Below, one piece after another: positions 1 through 9,906 of a stretch of 53,855 bases of DNA. Positions within the stretch are counted from its first letter, which is position 1. Each line of letters begins with the position of its first letter. This DNA comes from Sphingomonas sp. TZW2008 (lineage in GTDB: Bacteria > Pseudomonadota > Alphaproteobacteria > Sphingomonadales > Sphingomonadaceae). The DNA lies in contig NZ_BDJB01000004.1 in the NCBI RefSeq assembly GCF_002117915.1, positions 1 through 53,855 of the forward strand. Direction: 5' to 3'. Under the pieces are notes generated by a model. That model was not told the origin of the DNA. It saw only the letters and a program-made list of their open reading frames with translations, and ran no database searches. The position numbers were made by a program, and so were the translations under genes.

Positions 1-1
1 C

Positions 2-43
2 TCCGCCGTCGCCCTCGCTGCAACCGTCATCTTCTGGCTGTGA
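2..43 (+). CDS. Possible C-terminal end of a membrane protein cut by the window edge
   Basis: One frame stays open from the first bases and ends at a TGA, reading SAVALAATVIFWL. This hydrophobic run looks like the last membrane helix of a protein whose body lies to the left of the window. Only 13 codons are visible, so neither family nor reality can be settled. It converges on the helicase-like gene just downstream. Confidence 0.25.
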   Translation, partial: SAVALAATVIFWL

Positions 44-59
44 TCAACGAGTCCTGAGC

Positions 60-1853
60 CTAAGCTGTGAACGCGCCGGAAGAACAGCGTACAAACTGTC
101 GTCCCCTAATAGTAATCTGTTGTTCCGCCAATTTGCTCTTGAACCTTGATGATCCAACGATCTTAGTCAGATAGGATCGACTTTTAGCTTCGCTCGCCTT
201 GATGACTTCGCTGAACGAGACGAATGGCAAAGTCATGGCTAGCGCGCGATCTTCTATCATCGATACAACCAGTGCGAGGATTTTATCCGCCTTCCGCTGC
301 TTCGCTTGCGGCACCGGCTCCCATGCTTTCATCGAGCAATCAGGAAAGGCGCGTTCGATCAAAGATCGCCTATGGTCGCCTTCCGCCATGATCAAATAGG
401 CATTAGCTCGACCGCATTCAGCGCCGCTCACATTGCGGACCGAACTACGACAAACCGCCTGATACAGGTTGCTGATGAATTCCGCATCCTTCTGTGCGCT
501 TCGCTCAACCCTAGAGATGATACCCTTTGTATTCCCGCTTACCCCTAGCGCTAACGCATCGTAGGCCGTTTCGTCGTAGCTATAGTCACCAACGATGATG
601 ACATTGGGGATATCGCGAAAACTGTTGATCCCAACGTGACGCCCCCAATTGGTGATAGCGACGCGTGACAGATCATCGATCATATCCGCGAGGCTGTTTG
701 GCAGAACCGCGCGATCATCATCTAAGCCACAGAACTCTTTTGCCATCACGATAAGAAAGCGTTCCCCGGCAGCACCGTTGATAAGATCAGCAATGGCACG
801 AAAGACGGTGTTACGCTCTTCCGGCTTTCGCATTTGCGTCTTCCCCGCTCCACGGTTCCAACAATGAACCGTTAGGTTGCAATAGCTCACGGCAATAGGC
901 GGAAGTGGGCGCACAACCATGCCATAGGGGGACCAATCGTCGTAACGCCCTGTAAGGCGTGCAGATGCGTCTAGGACGATCAGCGGGGCGATATCAACCG
1001 GAAGGGGCTTACCGGTCCCGATGAGGCTTGTATCGCTGCCTACGCTACCCTGGAGGTACGCCTTTGACCCTGAAAGCTTCGCCAGCGCGTGTAGCGTCTG
1101 CTTTGCCGTATCGCTCGCCTTGAAGCCGACCTTCAACACGGCGTCTGCGATTTCTTGCAGTTCAGCGGGTATTTCAATCGCTGCACCTGCGCTGGCACGT
1201 TGCATTTCAACCGCTAGCCAAAAGAGCGTATGTCGGTGATCGTGAGGTAAGGCTTTATACTGGCTAGGTAGAGCCATAACGTCGGCGAGTGCAAAAGAAG
1301 CAGTTTCAACGGGGGGCAACGCTTCATCCCAAACCCTCAGCGCCCTAGGCTTGCCACGGTAGTAGAAGCATTCCGCTAATCCGAAGCTTCCTACTTCTTT
1401 GAATACCCGTCGAGCTTTCGCATGAGAGGCGAAAAGAACGGGCACTTCACTCGCCTTATGCCGCCCGGAACCGTACCCGGCATACGGTTCGGCGCCCGTC
1501 TGAATGGCGTAGTCTTCTTTCTCTAGGCCAGCAGCCAGTACATAGGTATCAACTTCGTCAAAAGAATTAACAAAGATAATGACGCCTTTCCCGTATGAAC
1601 CCTTAGCCTTACACTTCGCTAGTTTCTTAGATACAGCAATTGACTTTCCAGTACCGCAATCAGCACTAAGAACAAAGATTGATTTTTCAATTCGCTCTTC
1701 CAAAGATAGTTGTAAGGCATCTGTGATCGATGACGGTGCCACCGGTATAAGAAAACTAACAGGTTCTTTGATAAAGACTGTGCTATTACCTGATGCGGCA
1801 TGTGATTTGTAGTTTGTGGTATTCTGACTGTAGAACGTATATGAGTTAAACAT
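60..1853 (-). CDS. Helicase-like P-loop ATPase of an integrated element
   Basis: This 597-residue protein has a Walker A motif SADCGTGKS (about residues 63-71) after a roughly 60-residue lead, a VWDEA segment (174-178) resembling a Walker B or DExx box, and VLDASAR near residue 293, like the DAT motif of phage and plasmid helicases. These fit a superfamily 1 or 2 helicase or related DNA-dependent ATPase; no exact family is recognised. The gene is visibly less GC-rich than the core genes to its right and belongs to the integrase-bearing element. A role in element replication or defence is possible but only inferred. The ATG start follows an AT-rich leader with a 9-bp inverted repeat at 1879-1915. 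Confidence 0.6.
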   Translation of the reverse strand: MFNSYTFYSQNTTNYKSHAASGNSTVFIKEPVSFLIPVAPSSITDALQLSLEERIEKSIFVLSADCGTGKSIAVSKKLAKCKAKGSYGKGVIIFVNSFDEVDTYVLAAGLEKEDYAIQTGAEPYAGYGSGRHKASEVPVLFASHAKARRVFKEVGSFGLAECFYYRGKPRALRVWDEALPPVETASFALADVMALPSQYKALPHDHRHTLFWLAVEMQRASAGAAIEIPAELQEIADAVLKVGFKASDTAKQTLHALAKLSGSKAYLQGSVGSDTSLIGTGKPLPVDIAPLIVLDASARLTGRYDDWSPYGMVVRPLPPIAVSYCNLTVHCWNRGAGKTQMRKPEERNTVFRAIADLINGAAGERFLIVMAKEFCGLDDDRAVLPNSLADMIDDLSRVAITNWGRHVGINSFRDIPNVIIVGDYSYDETAYDALALGVSGNTKGIISRVERSAQKDAEFISNLYQAVCRSSVRNVSGAECGRANAYLIMAEGDHRRSLIERAFPDCSMKAWEPVPQAKQRKADKILALVVSMIEDRALAMTLPFVSFSEVIKASEAKSRSYLTKIVGSSRFKSKLAEQQITIRGRQFVRCSSGAFTA

Positions 1854-1878
1854 GTTTTCCTATTTGAGTTAAAAATAT

Positions 1879-1915
1879 GTAGTCCAATATCCTTATATAT
1901 ACAGAGTTGGACTAC
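1879..1915. promoter_or_regulatory. 9-bp inverted repeat upstream of the helicase-like gene
   Basis: GTAGTCCAA (1879-1887) is matched perfectly by TTGGACTAC (1907-1915) across a 19-nt AT-rich spacer. It lies about 26 nt upstream of the start codon of the leftward ATPase gene, where an operator or transcript hairpin would be expected. The binding protein is unknown; the HTH gene of the same element is one candidate. Confidence 0.4.
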
Positions 1916-2247
1916 TTTGTTGAATTTCCACCTAAAGTGGGGTATTTGAGTCTATCCCGCAAAATCAATTCTTGTTGATATGCTTGCGGTTTGGGCGAAG
2001 CCAATGCCATCGGCCTTTCCCATGACGAGGGTTGGGCACACCGTCCCAAGCCCCGCGAACCACGATCGAACCTTGCGGGTTGACCATTGCGGGCGGACAG
2101 TGATGCGTAAAATGGTATTGGCGGCGATGCGGATTGAATTGAGCAATCGGTCTCGATGCTCGCTCTTCTAACACCGGCTGTAGAAAAGAACACCGTTAGT
2201 ACCGGTGGTTATGATTTACGTGTTAAGATAAGTATGGCTGATATTAA

Positions 2248-2265
2248 TAGAATTCGCGAATTCTA
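2248..2265. repeat. Perfect 18-bp palindrome (possible operator)
   Basis: TAGAATTCGCGAATTCTA is a perfect 18-bp palindrome within AT-rich DNA of the integrated element. Its symmetry and size suit a dimeric DNA-binding protein site. It lies between the leftward ATPase gene and the leftward HTH gene pair, not close to either start codon. Confidence 0.45.
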
Positions 2266-2376
2266 AGTTTATATAGCTATTCGGAATATAAAAAACGCAT
2301 CGTATTTAACATTTACGGAAATAAGACTTGGAAGCGTAAGAATGAAAAAGTGGTAAGCCAATAGTTAGTAGGGCTT

Positions 2377-2404
2377 GTGACGCAGTTTTAGCTTGGTGCG
2401 TCAC
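2377..2404 (-). terminator. Hairpin downstream of the HTH gene pair
   Basis: GTGACGCA (2377-2384) pairs perfectly with TGCGTCAC (2397-2404) over a 12-nt loop. It lies 50 nt beyond the stop of the leftward gene ending at 2454, so it could end that transcript. There is no clear T-run after the stem, so a regulatory hairpin is equally possible. Confidence 0.3.
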
Positions 2405-2453
2405 GAAGCTCACAGCATGAATGTTTTATTGCGCTGCGACGACGGATAGTTCG

Positions 2454-2711
2454 CTACCTTCCAGCCGCTGCAATATCGAACCGCGAGACGATCGTTCGTG
2501 CTGTCAATCCGGCGTCATAGAAGAACCATTCGTCACCAATCTGCGTGACGATCCAGCCACGACGCAACGCTTCCGCGATGACGGACGCGCGAGACGTGTT
2601 CCTGTCAAGAGACGGTAAACGGCGTCGGACCGGTCCACCGCGACGGGCGACTTTGCTGCTGTCGAAAATCTGATTGATCCACGCGGTGGGTGCGGTGCGC
2701 TTACGCGACAT
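2454..2711 (-). CDS. Small hypothetical protein beside the excisionase-like gene
   Basis: This 85-residue protein starts MSRKRTAP; a longer reading frame exists upstream, but it would read back across most of the HTH gene, so the ATG at 2711 is preferred. That start overlaps the end of the HTH gene by 11 nt, the usual sign of translational coupling. The N-terminal half is basic; the C-terminal half (WIVTQIGDEWFFYDAG) is mixed and could be a small fold. No family is recognised. Its position between an excisionase-type gene and element DNA suggests a role in maintenance or regulation of the island, inferred from context alone. Confidence 0.5.
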   Translation of the reverse strand: MSRKRTAPTAWINQIFDSSKVARRGGPVRRRLPSLDRNTSRASVIAEALRRGWIVTQIGDEWFFYDAGLTARTIVSRFDIAAAGR

Positions 2712-2931
2712 TGCTAGCACCTCCGCCAATGAAGGCGTCAAGATCAGCGACGCGGTAGAACCGGCGGCCGCCGACGCGAACGCTAGCCGGGCCAATATTC
2801 CGACTGCCCCAATTTGATAGCGTCCTGTAAGATAATCCCAAATAAGACGCCGCGTGACGACGGGTCATGCGTCCATCAGGCGTAATGCGTACGGTGTTAC
2901 TCTCAATCACAGTCATAGACTCCATTTTCAC
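2701..2931 (-). CDS. Excisionase/AlpA-type helix-turn-helix protein
   Basis: A 76-residue protein with a MerR-like winged HTH: MTRRHAASYLGLSYRTLSNW followed by a GGRRFYRVADLDAFI wing. This is the pattern of phage excisionases and AlpA-type activators (HTH_17 class), which bend att DNA or control integrase expression. It is divergent from the integrase gene, sharing an intergenic region of about 80 nt where it may act. Two start codons are possible (MKMES or MES); the longer is given. It overlaps the following small gene. Family assignment is from motif reading; the specific role as directionality factor is inferred from proximity to the integrase. Confidence 0.7.
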   Translation of the reverse strand: MKMESMTVIESNTVRITPDGRMTRRHAASYLGLSYRTLSNWGSRNIGPASVRVGGRRFYRVADLDAFIGGGASNVA

Positions 2932-3014
2932 GCGATGCCATAATCGGCCCGCGAATCGGAACTAGGCGGGAGAGCGACCGGATAAAATGCGATGTAACCA
3001 GTATTTCCACTTCA

Positions 3015-4238
3015 ATGAAACGCCCGTCAACTTGCAATTATCGTTATGGTTCTTTGCACTTATTTGAGGTTATTATGCCGAAGTTTGTGAAGATGACGCG
3101 TGACAACGTACGCAAGCTCATTCCCGGCAAGCGCATCGCCGAACATGGAATCGTCGTACAACGAACGAAGAAGGGTGACCTGCGGTACAGCGTCAACGTG
3201 ATGGTGGATGGCGAACGCATTCATCGTACGATCGGGACTGAAAGCGACGGCGTCACTCGCGAGCAAGTGGAACGCGCTATCGAGCAGTTTCGAACGCAAG
3301 CGAGGGAAGGGCGCTTGAACCTACCGGCAGGACGTAAGCTGCATCTTAGCTTCGCGGAAGCCGCCAAGGGCTACCTAGAACGGATGGAACAGACCGGAGG
3401 GCGAAACCTCAAATCGAAGACCCGCCACATCAATGCGCACCTTGTTCCTGCGTTCGGGAGCGTGCGGGCTGATCGCCTTACCGACTTTCAGGTGCAGCAG
3501 TACGCCCGGAAGCGCTTGGAGGTTGTGAAGCAGCCAACCGTCAATCGCGAGTTGGCTACCCTCTCCCACGCCTTGAAGCGGTTCGTGCAATGGAAGTGGA
3601 TCAAGCACGACGATGCGCCGCGAATCGTGAAAGGGTTGGAGCCGCGTAAGAAAATCGCTGTTCTTGATGAGCAGCACGCAACGGCGTTGATGGAAGCGGC
3701 CAAGGCCGATTCCGACTCGAGGTTGTGGCTTTTCATTGCGTTCGGACTGAACGCGGCGATGCGTCACGCCGAAATCCTGCGGGTTCGATACGATCATATC
3801 GACTTCGCGAACTGTCGCATCTTCATCCCGGATGCGAAAGCGGGCGAGCGCGAGCAGCCGATCACTTCTAGCCTCGCGAATCACCTACAGAGCCAGTTGG
3901 CAGTCGATGGCGAATCGGCAGATTGGGTGTTCCCATCAGTTGGAAAGACGGCGCGTCAGCCGCACCGAACGAGCCTAGCGGTTCCATTCAAGCGAGCGGT
4001 GATTCGGGCCGGTTTGCTGCCGGGCAAGGTCACCCCGCACGTCATGCGGCATACGGCGATAACAAGGTTGGTGAAGGCTGGTGTCGATCTTCCCACTATA
4101 CAAAGAATCAGCGGTCATAAAACGCTCGCGATGGTTCTTAGGTACGCTCACGTTCACGGCCGCCATATCGACCAGGCGATTGCGGTATTGGACGTAAACG
4201 AGCGTTCCGCAGCTACATCAGTTTTACACGCAGCCTGA
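3015..4238 (+). CDS. Tyrosine recombinase (site-specific integrase)
   Basis: This 407-residue phage-type integrase has an N-terminal arm-binding part, a SAM-like core-binding domain (about residues 110-205) and a catalytic domain with the expected residues: R250 (AAMRHAE), H342 and R345 (HVMRHT), H368 (GHKT) and nucleophile Y377 (LRYAH). All key residues are present, so it should be active. A second ATG at 3075 (MPKFVKM) could be the true start. The stop codon lies 62 nt from the 3' end of tRNA-Leu, the usual place of an integrase in an element inserted into a tRNA 3' end. It is divergent from the excisionase-like gene. Confidence 0.93.
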   Translation: MKRPSTCNYRYGSLHLFEVIMPKFVKMTRDNVRKLIPGKRIAEHGIVVQRTKKGDLRYSVNVMVDGERIHRTIGTESDGVTREQVERAIEQFRTQAREGRLNLPAGRKLHLSFAEAAKGYLERMEQTGGRNLKSKTRHINAHLVPAFGSVRADRLTDFQVQQYARKRLEVVKQPTVNRELATLSHALKRFVQWKWIKHDDAPRIVKGLEPRKKIAVLDEQHATALMEAAKADSDSRLWLFIAFGLNAAMRHAEILRVRYDHIDFANCRIFIPDAKAGEREQPITSSLANHLQSQLAVDGESADWVFPSVGKTARQPHRTSLAVPFKRAVIRAGLLPGKVTPHVMRHTAITRLVKAGVDLPTIQRISGHKTLAMVLRYAHVHGRHIDQAIAVLDVNERSAATSVLHAA

Positions 4239-4300
4239 TAGATACGGGATGGGTGTCTGCGCCCGTCCCGCGAATAACCAGCTTTTACAGAGACTTGTGA

Positions 4301-4330
4301 TGGTGCGGACGGCGGGACTCGAACCCGCAC
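4301..4330. other. Probable attachment site within the tRNA-Leu 3' end
   Basis: Integrases of this class commonly recombine at the 3' half of a tRNA gene, and this integrase ends 62 nt away. The 3' portion of tRNA-Leu is therefore the likely core site. No second copy was found between 1 and 4300, so the other end of the element must lie left of the window. The exact core is not determined. Confidence 0.45.
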
Positions 4331-4387
4331 GCCCATAGGGGCAGAAGATTTTAAGTCTCCGGCGTCTACCGGTTCCGCCACGTCCGC
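4301..4387 (-). tRNA. tRNA-Leu (anticodon UAA)
   Basis: Reading leftward, the acceptor stem GCGGACG pairs with CGTCCGC, followed by the encoded ACCA. The anticodon loop contains TAA, and the long variable arm expected of a leucine tRNA is present, as is the GGTTCGAGTCC T-arm. The length is 87 nt including CCA. It serves as the insertion target of the element to its left. Confidence 0.95.
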
Positions 4388-4434
4388 GCATCACTCACGC
4401 TCGAAAGCGCGCGCTGGCGGCCAACGTCAAGCGT

Positions 4435-4713
4435 TCAGACGTTAAGGCGTGCCCGCATCTCCTTGCCGGGCTTGAAATAGGGCACACGCTTGGCCGTCAC
4501 GTCCACCGTTTCGCCGGTGCGCGGGTTGCGCCCGGTGCGGGCATCACGCGCGCGCGTGGAGAAGGCACCGAAGCCGCGCAGTTCGACGCGGCCGTCCTCT
4601 GCCAGCCGCCGAACGATCTCATCGAAGAATGTCGCCACCAGCGACTCGACGTCGCGCGTCGACAGGCTGGGATTTTCCTCGACCAGCAACTGCACCAATT
4701 CCGATCGGATCAT
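4435..4713 (-). CDS. ihfB: Integration host factor subunit beta
   Basis: This 92-residue protein ([10 protein letters not shown]...) is of the HU/IHF family, with the DNA-intercalating beta-arm around [10 protein letters not shown] and the GFGAF motif. IHF beta pairs with IHF alpha to bend DNA in recombination, replication and transcription. The chosen ATG has an AGAGGG ribosome site 7 nt upstream; an upstream ATG (MSEGRR) would cover that site. It follows rpsA on the same strand, a conserved order in alphaproteobacteria. IHF is also often a host factor for tyrosine integrases such as the one nearby. Confidence 0.95.
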   Translation of the reverse strand: MIRSELVQLLVEENPSLSTRDVESLVATFFDEIVRRLAEDGRVELRGFGAFSTRARDARTGRNPRTGETVDVTAKRVPYFKPGKEMRARLNV

Positions 4714-4818
4714 TCGTCTACCCTCTGACACGCCATCGGCTGCACGGCGGCGGCTACTCTAATACAGGTCAGGAGTGATCATAATAGGACCGAAACGACA
4801 TTAATTTTCGGTGCTGGC

Positions 4819-4858
4819 GGAAATCGGGCCGGATCGCATGTGCGACCCGGCCCTTTCC
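4819..4858 (-). terminator. Strong hairpin after rpsA
   Basis: On the transcribed strand GGAAA-GGGCCGG pairs with CCGGCCC-GA-TTTCC, with an inner TCGCA/TGCGA stem. It starts a few bases past the rpsA stop. There is no run of T after the stem, so it may attenuate or protect the rpsA mRNA end rather than fully stop transcription into ihfB. Confidence 0.5.
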
Positions 4859-4865
4859 GTAACGG

Positions 4866-6581
<1,716 letters not shown>

Positions 6582-6722
6582 AAAGTCGTTGGTCCTAACT
6601 CAGTTCGTTTCCGGCCAAGCGGTTGGTTCCGCTGGTCTTGGCCATCACCGCCGCTGCGGCCGAATGCCGCCGCGGCGTCCGCACGGGCAAGGGAGGGAGG
6701 AGGGCCAGAACGCGCTTATGCG

Positions 6723-6752
6723 AAAAGGGCGCGAGAGGATTTCCTCCGCGCC
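6723..6752 (-). terminator. Rho-independent-like terminator after cmk
   Basis: On the minus strand GGCGCG-GAGG pairs with CCTC-T-CGCGCC over a 4-nt loop, with one bulged T, and is followed by CCTTTT. It lies 74 nt beyond the cmk stop codon and upstream of rpsA. A stem with a short T-run is a reasonable intrinsic terminator and suggests rpsA has its own promoter in the remaining leader. Confidence 0.5.
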
Positions 6753-6825
6753 ACGCCTCCGCGAACCCAGTCCGCCGGACGGCGCGCCTTACTGCAAAGC
6801 GCGGCCGATCACAAGGCGCATCGCC

Positions 6826-7449
6826 TCAGCCGCCGCGCCGCGCCTCGACCAGCGCGATCGCCTTCTCGATCGATGCCTCGATCGACAAGAAACTGGTATC
6901 GAGCAGCGCGGCGTCGCTCGCCGGCACCAGCGGCGCGGCGGCACGCGAGCTGTCGCGCTGGTCGCGCGCGCGAATGTCGCCGAGCACCTGATCGAACGAC
7001 GCGGTCGATCCGCGCGACAAAAGCTCGTTGTGGCGGCGGCGGGCCCGGATCGTCGGCGTTGCGCGGACGAACAGCTTGGCCTGCGCATCGGGCGCGATGA
7101 CGGTGCCGATATCGCGCCCGTCGAGCACCGCGCCGCCCTCCTGGTGCGCGAACCTCTTCTGCCGCTGGAGCAGCGCCGCGCGCACCAGCGGGTGCGCCGA
7201 GACGATCGAGGCAAGCTTGCCCATGTCGTCGTCGCGCAGCGCGGGATCGGCGAGCGTCAGTTCATCGAAGTCGCACGCGGCGACGGCATCGGCTTCCTTG
7301 GTTGGATCGAGCTCCAATCGCGCCACCGTCGCGCCCACCGCGCGATACAGCAGCCCCGTGTCGAGGTGCGGCAGCCGGTAATGGCGAGCGAGCGCCTTGG
7401 CGATCGTGCCCTTGCCCGACGCGGCGGGCCCGTCGACGGCGATGATCAT
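6826..7449 (-). CDS. cmk: Cytidylate kinase
   Basis: This 207-residue nucleoside monophosphate kinase phosphorylates CMP and dCMP with ATP. It has the P-loop GPAASGKGT near the N-terminus, the LDTGLLYRAVG substrate-binding stretch, the DGRDIGTVI segment and the arginine-rich lid IRARRRHNEL. Its length is close to the usual 210-225. The ATG overlaps the stop of the upstream hydrolase gene by 4 nt (ATGA), indicating coupled translation in an aroA-hydrolase-cmk unit. Confidence 0.97.
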   Translation of the reverse strand: MIIAVDGPAASGKGTIAKALARHYRLPHLDTGLLYRAVGATVARLELDPTKEADAVAACDFDELTLADPALRDDDMGKLASIVSAHPLVRAALLQRQKRFAHQEGGAVLDGRDIGTVIAPDAQAKLFVRATPTIRARRRHNELLSRGSTASFDQVLGDIRARDQRDSSRAAAPLVPASDAALLDTSFLSIEASIEKAIALVEARRGG

Positions 7450-8417
7450 GCCAACACGTCCTGGCGCGCGAGCCAGCCGCGCACCAGCGCCACCGTCTCC
7501 GCCGGCCGATCGTTGAACAGCCCGTGTCCGGCGCCCGGCATAACCGCGAACTCGGCGCCGGGCACGCGCGCTGCAAAGCCTGCCGTGGTGACGGGGCGCG
7601 CCTCGTCATGTTGGCCACAAAGGAACAAGGTACGCCTTCCTTCCAGCTTGGCGAGCAGCGGCTCGCCGTCGTAATCCTTGAGCGTGCCGGTGGAGACGAA
7701 CTCGCTCGCCCCCCACATCGCGCGGTACAGCGCCTGGTTCGATCCCGGCACCGCGCGGCGATAGGCCGCGACGTCGGCGGCGGCTGCCTCGCGCCGGCCG
7801 TACGCGGCGTAGAAGGCGGCGGTCGGCGCGTCGCACGCGGGTGGCGGCACAAGCTGAGTCAGCGCGCCGCACTGCCGAAGCTGCATCTGAACCGCCGGCG
7901 GCAGAGCGCCGATCAGTGCCTGCGCGTCGGAGAGCCAGCTGCGCGTCGACACGAGCGGGCTGGCGAGCGCGAGCCCGGCCAGCGCCGCCGGCCGCCGCGC
8001 GCCATATTCCAGCGCGATCGTGCCGCCCCAGCTAGCGCCGAGCACGTGCCAGCGCGCGATGCCGAGCGCCTGCCGGATCGCGTCAAGCTCGTCGACGAAG
8101 CGCGCGACACGCCAGTTCGCCGGATCGCCTGGGCGGTCCGAGCGCCCCGAATCGAGCTGATCGTACAGGATCACCGCGCGCTCGTCGGCGAGCGCCAGCG
8201 CCTCGAGGAAGCCCGCGTGCGTCCCGCCCGGCCCGCCGTGGATCATCACCACCGGCGGGCGCTTCGCGGCGAGATCGCCGTCGACGCGAACGAAGATCCG
8301 CCCGCCCGTTACCGGTACCATCGCCGTGCGTACGGGCCGATCGAGCACGCGTGCGAGCGCCGGCGCCGCGGCGAGGCTGGCGGCGAGTCCGGCGATCAGG
8401 CCCCGGCGATCGATCAC
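7446..8417 (-). CDS. Exported proline-iminopeptidase-like alpha/beta hydrolase
   Basis: The GTG start at 8417 overlaps the aroA stop by 4 nt (GTGA); a longer reading frame would only run back through aroA. The 323-residue protein begins MIDRRGLIAGLAASLAAAPALA, a twin-arginine-like export signal. It carries HGGPGG (60-65), the oxyanion signature of the proline iminopeptidase family S33, a GASWGG nucleophile elbow with S129, and late GQHDEARP and GAGHGLF motifs for the acidic residue and histidine. It probably releases N-terminal residues from peptides or acts on a related amide or ester outside the cytoplasm. Its place between aroA and cmk, with 4-nt overlaps at both ends, is unusual. Confidence 0.85.
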   Translation of the reverse strand: MIDRRGLIAGLAASLAAAPALARVLDRPVRTAMVPVTGGRIFVRVDGDLAAKRPPVVMIHGGPGGTHAGFLEALALADERAVILYDQLDSGRSDRPGDPANWRVARFVDELDAIRQALGIARWHVLGASWGGTIALEYGARRPAALAGLALASPLVSTRSWLSDAQALIGALPPAVQMQLRQCGALTQLVPPPACDAPTAAFYAAYGRREAAAADVAAYRRAVPGSNQALYRAMWGASEFVSTGTLKDYDGEPLLAKLEGRRTLFLCGQHDEARPVTTAGFAARVPGAEFAVMPGAGHGLFNDRPAETVALVRGWLARQDVLA

Positions 8418-9793
8418 GTCCAGCTGACCGTCCCTCCCAGTGTCTCGAGCAGCGCGAAGAAGCCGGGGAAGCTCGTCGCCACCGGGCTCGCGTCGTCGAT
8501 CGTGACCGGCGAACGGGCGTGAAGTCCAGCGATCGCCATGCTCATCGCGATACGATGGTCGAGACGCGAGGCGATCCGTGCGCCGCCCGCGATCGGCTCG
8601 CCGCCGCTGCCCTCGATCGTCAGCCCGTCGGGATGCTCGGTGGTGGTGACGCCGCACGCGTCGAGCGCGGCCTTCATCACCGCGATGCGGTCCGATTCCT
8701 TGACGCGCAATTCGTCCGCACCGCGCGCGATCGTGCGCCCGCCGGCGAACGCCGCCGCAACGAACAGCGCGGGATATTCGTCGATCATCGATGGCGCCAG
8801 ATCGTGCGGCACCTCGATTCCTGTCAGTGGCGCATGCCGCACGCGCAGGTCCGCCACCGGCTCGCCGCCGACGCTACGCGGATCGAGTTCGGTGATGTCG
8901 GCCCCCATCAGCCGCAGCGCGGTCAGCAGCCCGGCACGCGTCGGGTTGAGGCCGACGTTCTCGACGACCACGTCGCTGCCCGGCACGACGCTCGCGGCCA
9001 CCATGAAGAAGGCAGCGGACGAGGGATCGCCCGGCACGACGATCGTCTGCGGCCGCAGCTCCGCCTCGCCCGTGATCGAGATGATCCGGCCCCGGTTGGT
9101 CGCCTCGACCTCGATCGTCGCGCCGAACCCCGCCAGCATCCGCTCGCTGTGATCGCGCGTGGCCACCGGCTCGATCACGCGCGTGACGCCCGGCGTGTTT
9201 AGGCCGGCAAGCAATACCGCCGATTTCACCTGCGCGGATGCGACCGGCAGTTCGTAACTGATCGGGACTGCCGGGCACAGGCCGCGCACCATCAGCGGCA
9301 ATCGCCCGCCCGGGCTGGCGGTGATGTCCGCCCCCATGCTCGCCAGCGGATCGATCACGCGCTTCATTGGCCGGCCGGAGAGCGACGCGTCGCCGGTGAA
9401 CGTAACGGTGATCGGATGGCTCGCGACCAGCCCCATCAGCAGCCGCGTCGACGTGCCCGAATTGCCCATTTCGACCGCCCCCGCCGGTTGGAGCAGCCCA
9501 CCGACGCCGACGCCGTGGATGCGCCAGATCGCATCCTCGCCGCGCGTGATCGTCGCGCCCATCGCGCGCATCGCGGCGGCGGTGGCGAGCACGTCCTCGC
9601 CCTCCAGGAGCCCCTCGACGCGGCTCTCGCCCACGGCCAGTGCGGAAAGCATCAGCGCGCGATGGCTGATCGATTTGTCGCCCGGCACGCGGATCCGCCC
9701 GCGCAGCGTCGCGGCGGCGTGGACGGTCGCCTCGTGCGCGCCGTGGCGCTGATCGGCAGGAAGATTGGCGGGCGGGGCAGGGGGGTGCGGCAT
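8414..9793 (-). CDS. aroA: 3-phosphoshikimate 1-carboxyvinyltransferase (EPSP synthase)
   Basis: This 459-residue enzyme joins phosphoenolpyruvate to shikimate 3-phosphate in aromatic amino acid synthesis. Family marks are RVPGDKSISHRALML, MGNSGTSTRLLMG, DEYPALFVAAAFA (catalytic Asp) and RVKESDR. The first 30 residues before the fold are variable, so the exact start is uncertain. It is transcribed with the overlapping hydrolase and cmk genes and is divergent from the TIGR02300 gene, with about 110 nt between for both promoters. The GNSGT glycine-binding segment suggests the class II type common in alphaproteobacteria, which is an inference. Confidence 0.97.
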   Translation of the reverse strand: MPHPPAPPANLPADQRHGAHEATVHAAATLRGRIRVPGDKSISHRALMLSALAVGESRVEGLLEGEDVLATAAAMRAMGATITRGEDAIWRIHGVGVGGLLQPAGAVEMGNSGTSTRLLMGLVASHPITVTFTGDASLSGRPMKRVIDPLASMGADITASPGGRLPLMVRGLCPAVPISYELPVASAQVKSAVLLAGLNTPGVTRVIEPVATRDHSERMLAGFGATIEVEATNRGRIISITGEAELRPQTIVVPGDPSSAAFFMVAASVVPGSDVVVENVGLNPTRAGLLTALRLMGADITELDPRSVGGEPVADLRVRHAPLTGIEVPHDLAPSMIDEYPALFVAAAFAGGRTIARGADELRVKESDRIAVMKAALDACGVTTTEHPDGLTIEGSGGEPIAGGARIASRLDHRIAMSMAIAGLHARSPVTIDDASPVATSFPGFFALLETLGGTVSWT

Positions 9794-9906
9794 TGCGCGC
9801 CGCGCCTTGCCAGCGGGGTTGTGCTATGGCAATGGCCGCCCCACTTCGCGGGTCTGGGGCTTTCCCGAACCTGTTGACTCTTCCCATCCGAAAGGCACGA
9901 CACGGC

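Larger units (their letters stand above)
1916..2453. other. Element intergenic region without a convincing gene
   Basis: About 540 nt between the ATPase gene and the small gene ending at 2454. The part from about 1980 to 2170 is GC-richer and open in several frames; on the minus strand one frame ends GRWHWLRPNRKHINKN, which could be a small gene or remnant, but no start or family supports it. From 2200 to 2340 the DNA is AT-rich and holds an 18-bp palindrome. Such a layout could house a replication or regulatory region of the element, which is inference only. Confidence 0.3.

Noticed and set aside
8418..8657. N-terminal extension of the hydrolase gene
   Set aside because: The extension reads aroA out of frame with an Arg-rich nonsense composition; the GTG at 8417 gives a proper export signal.
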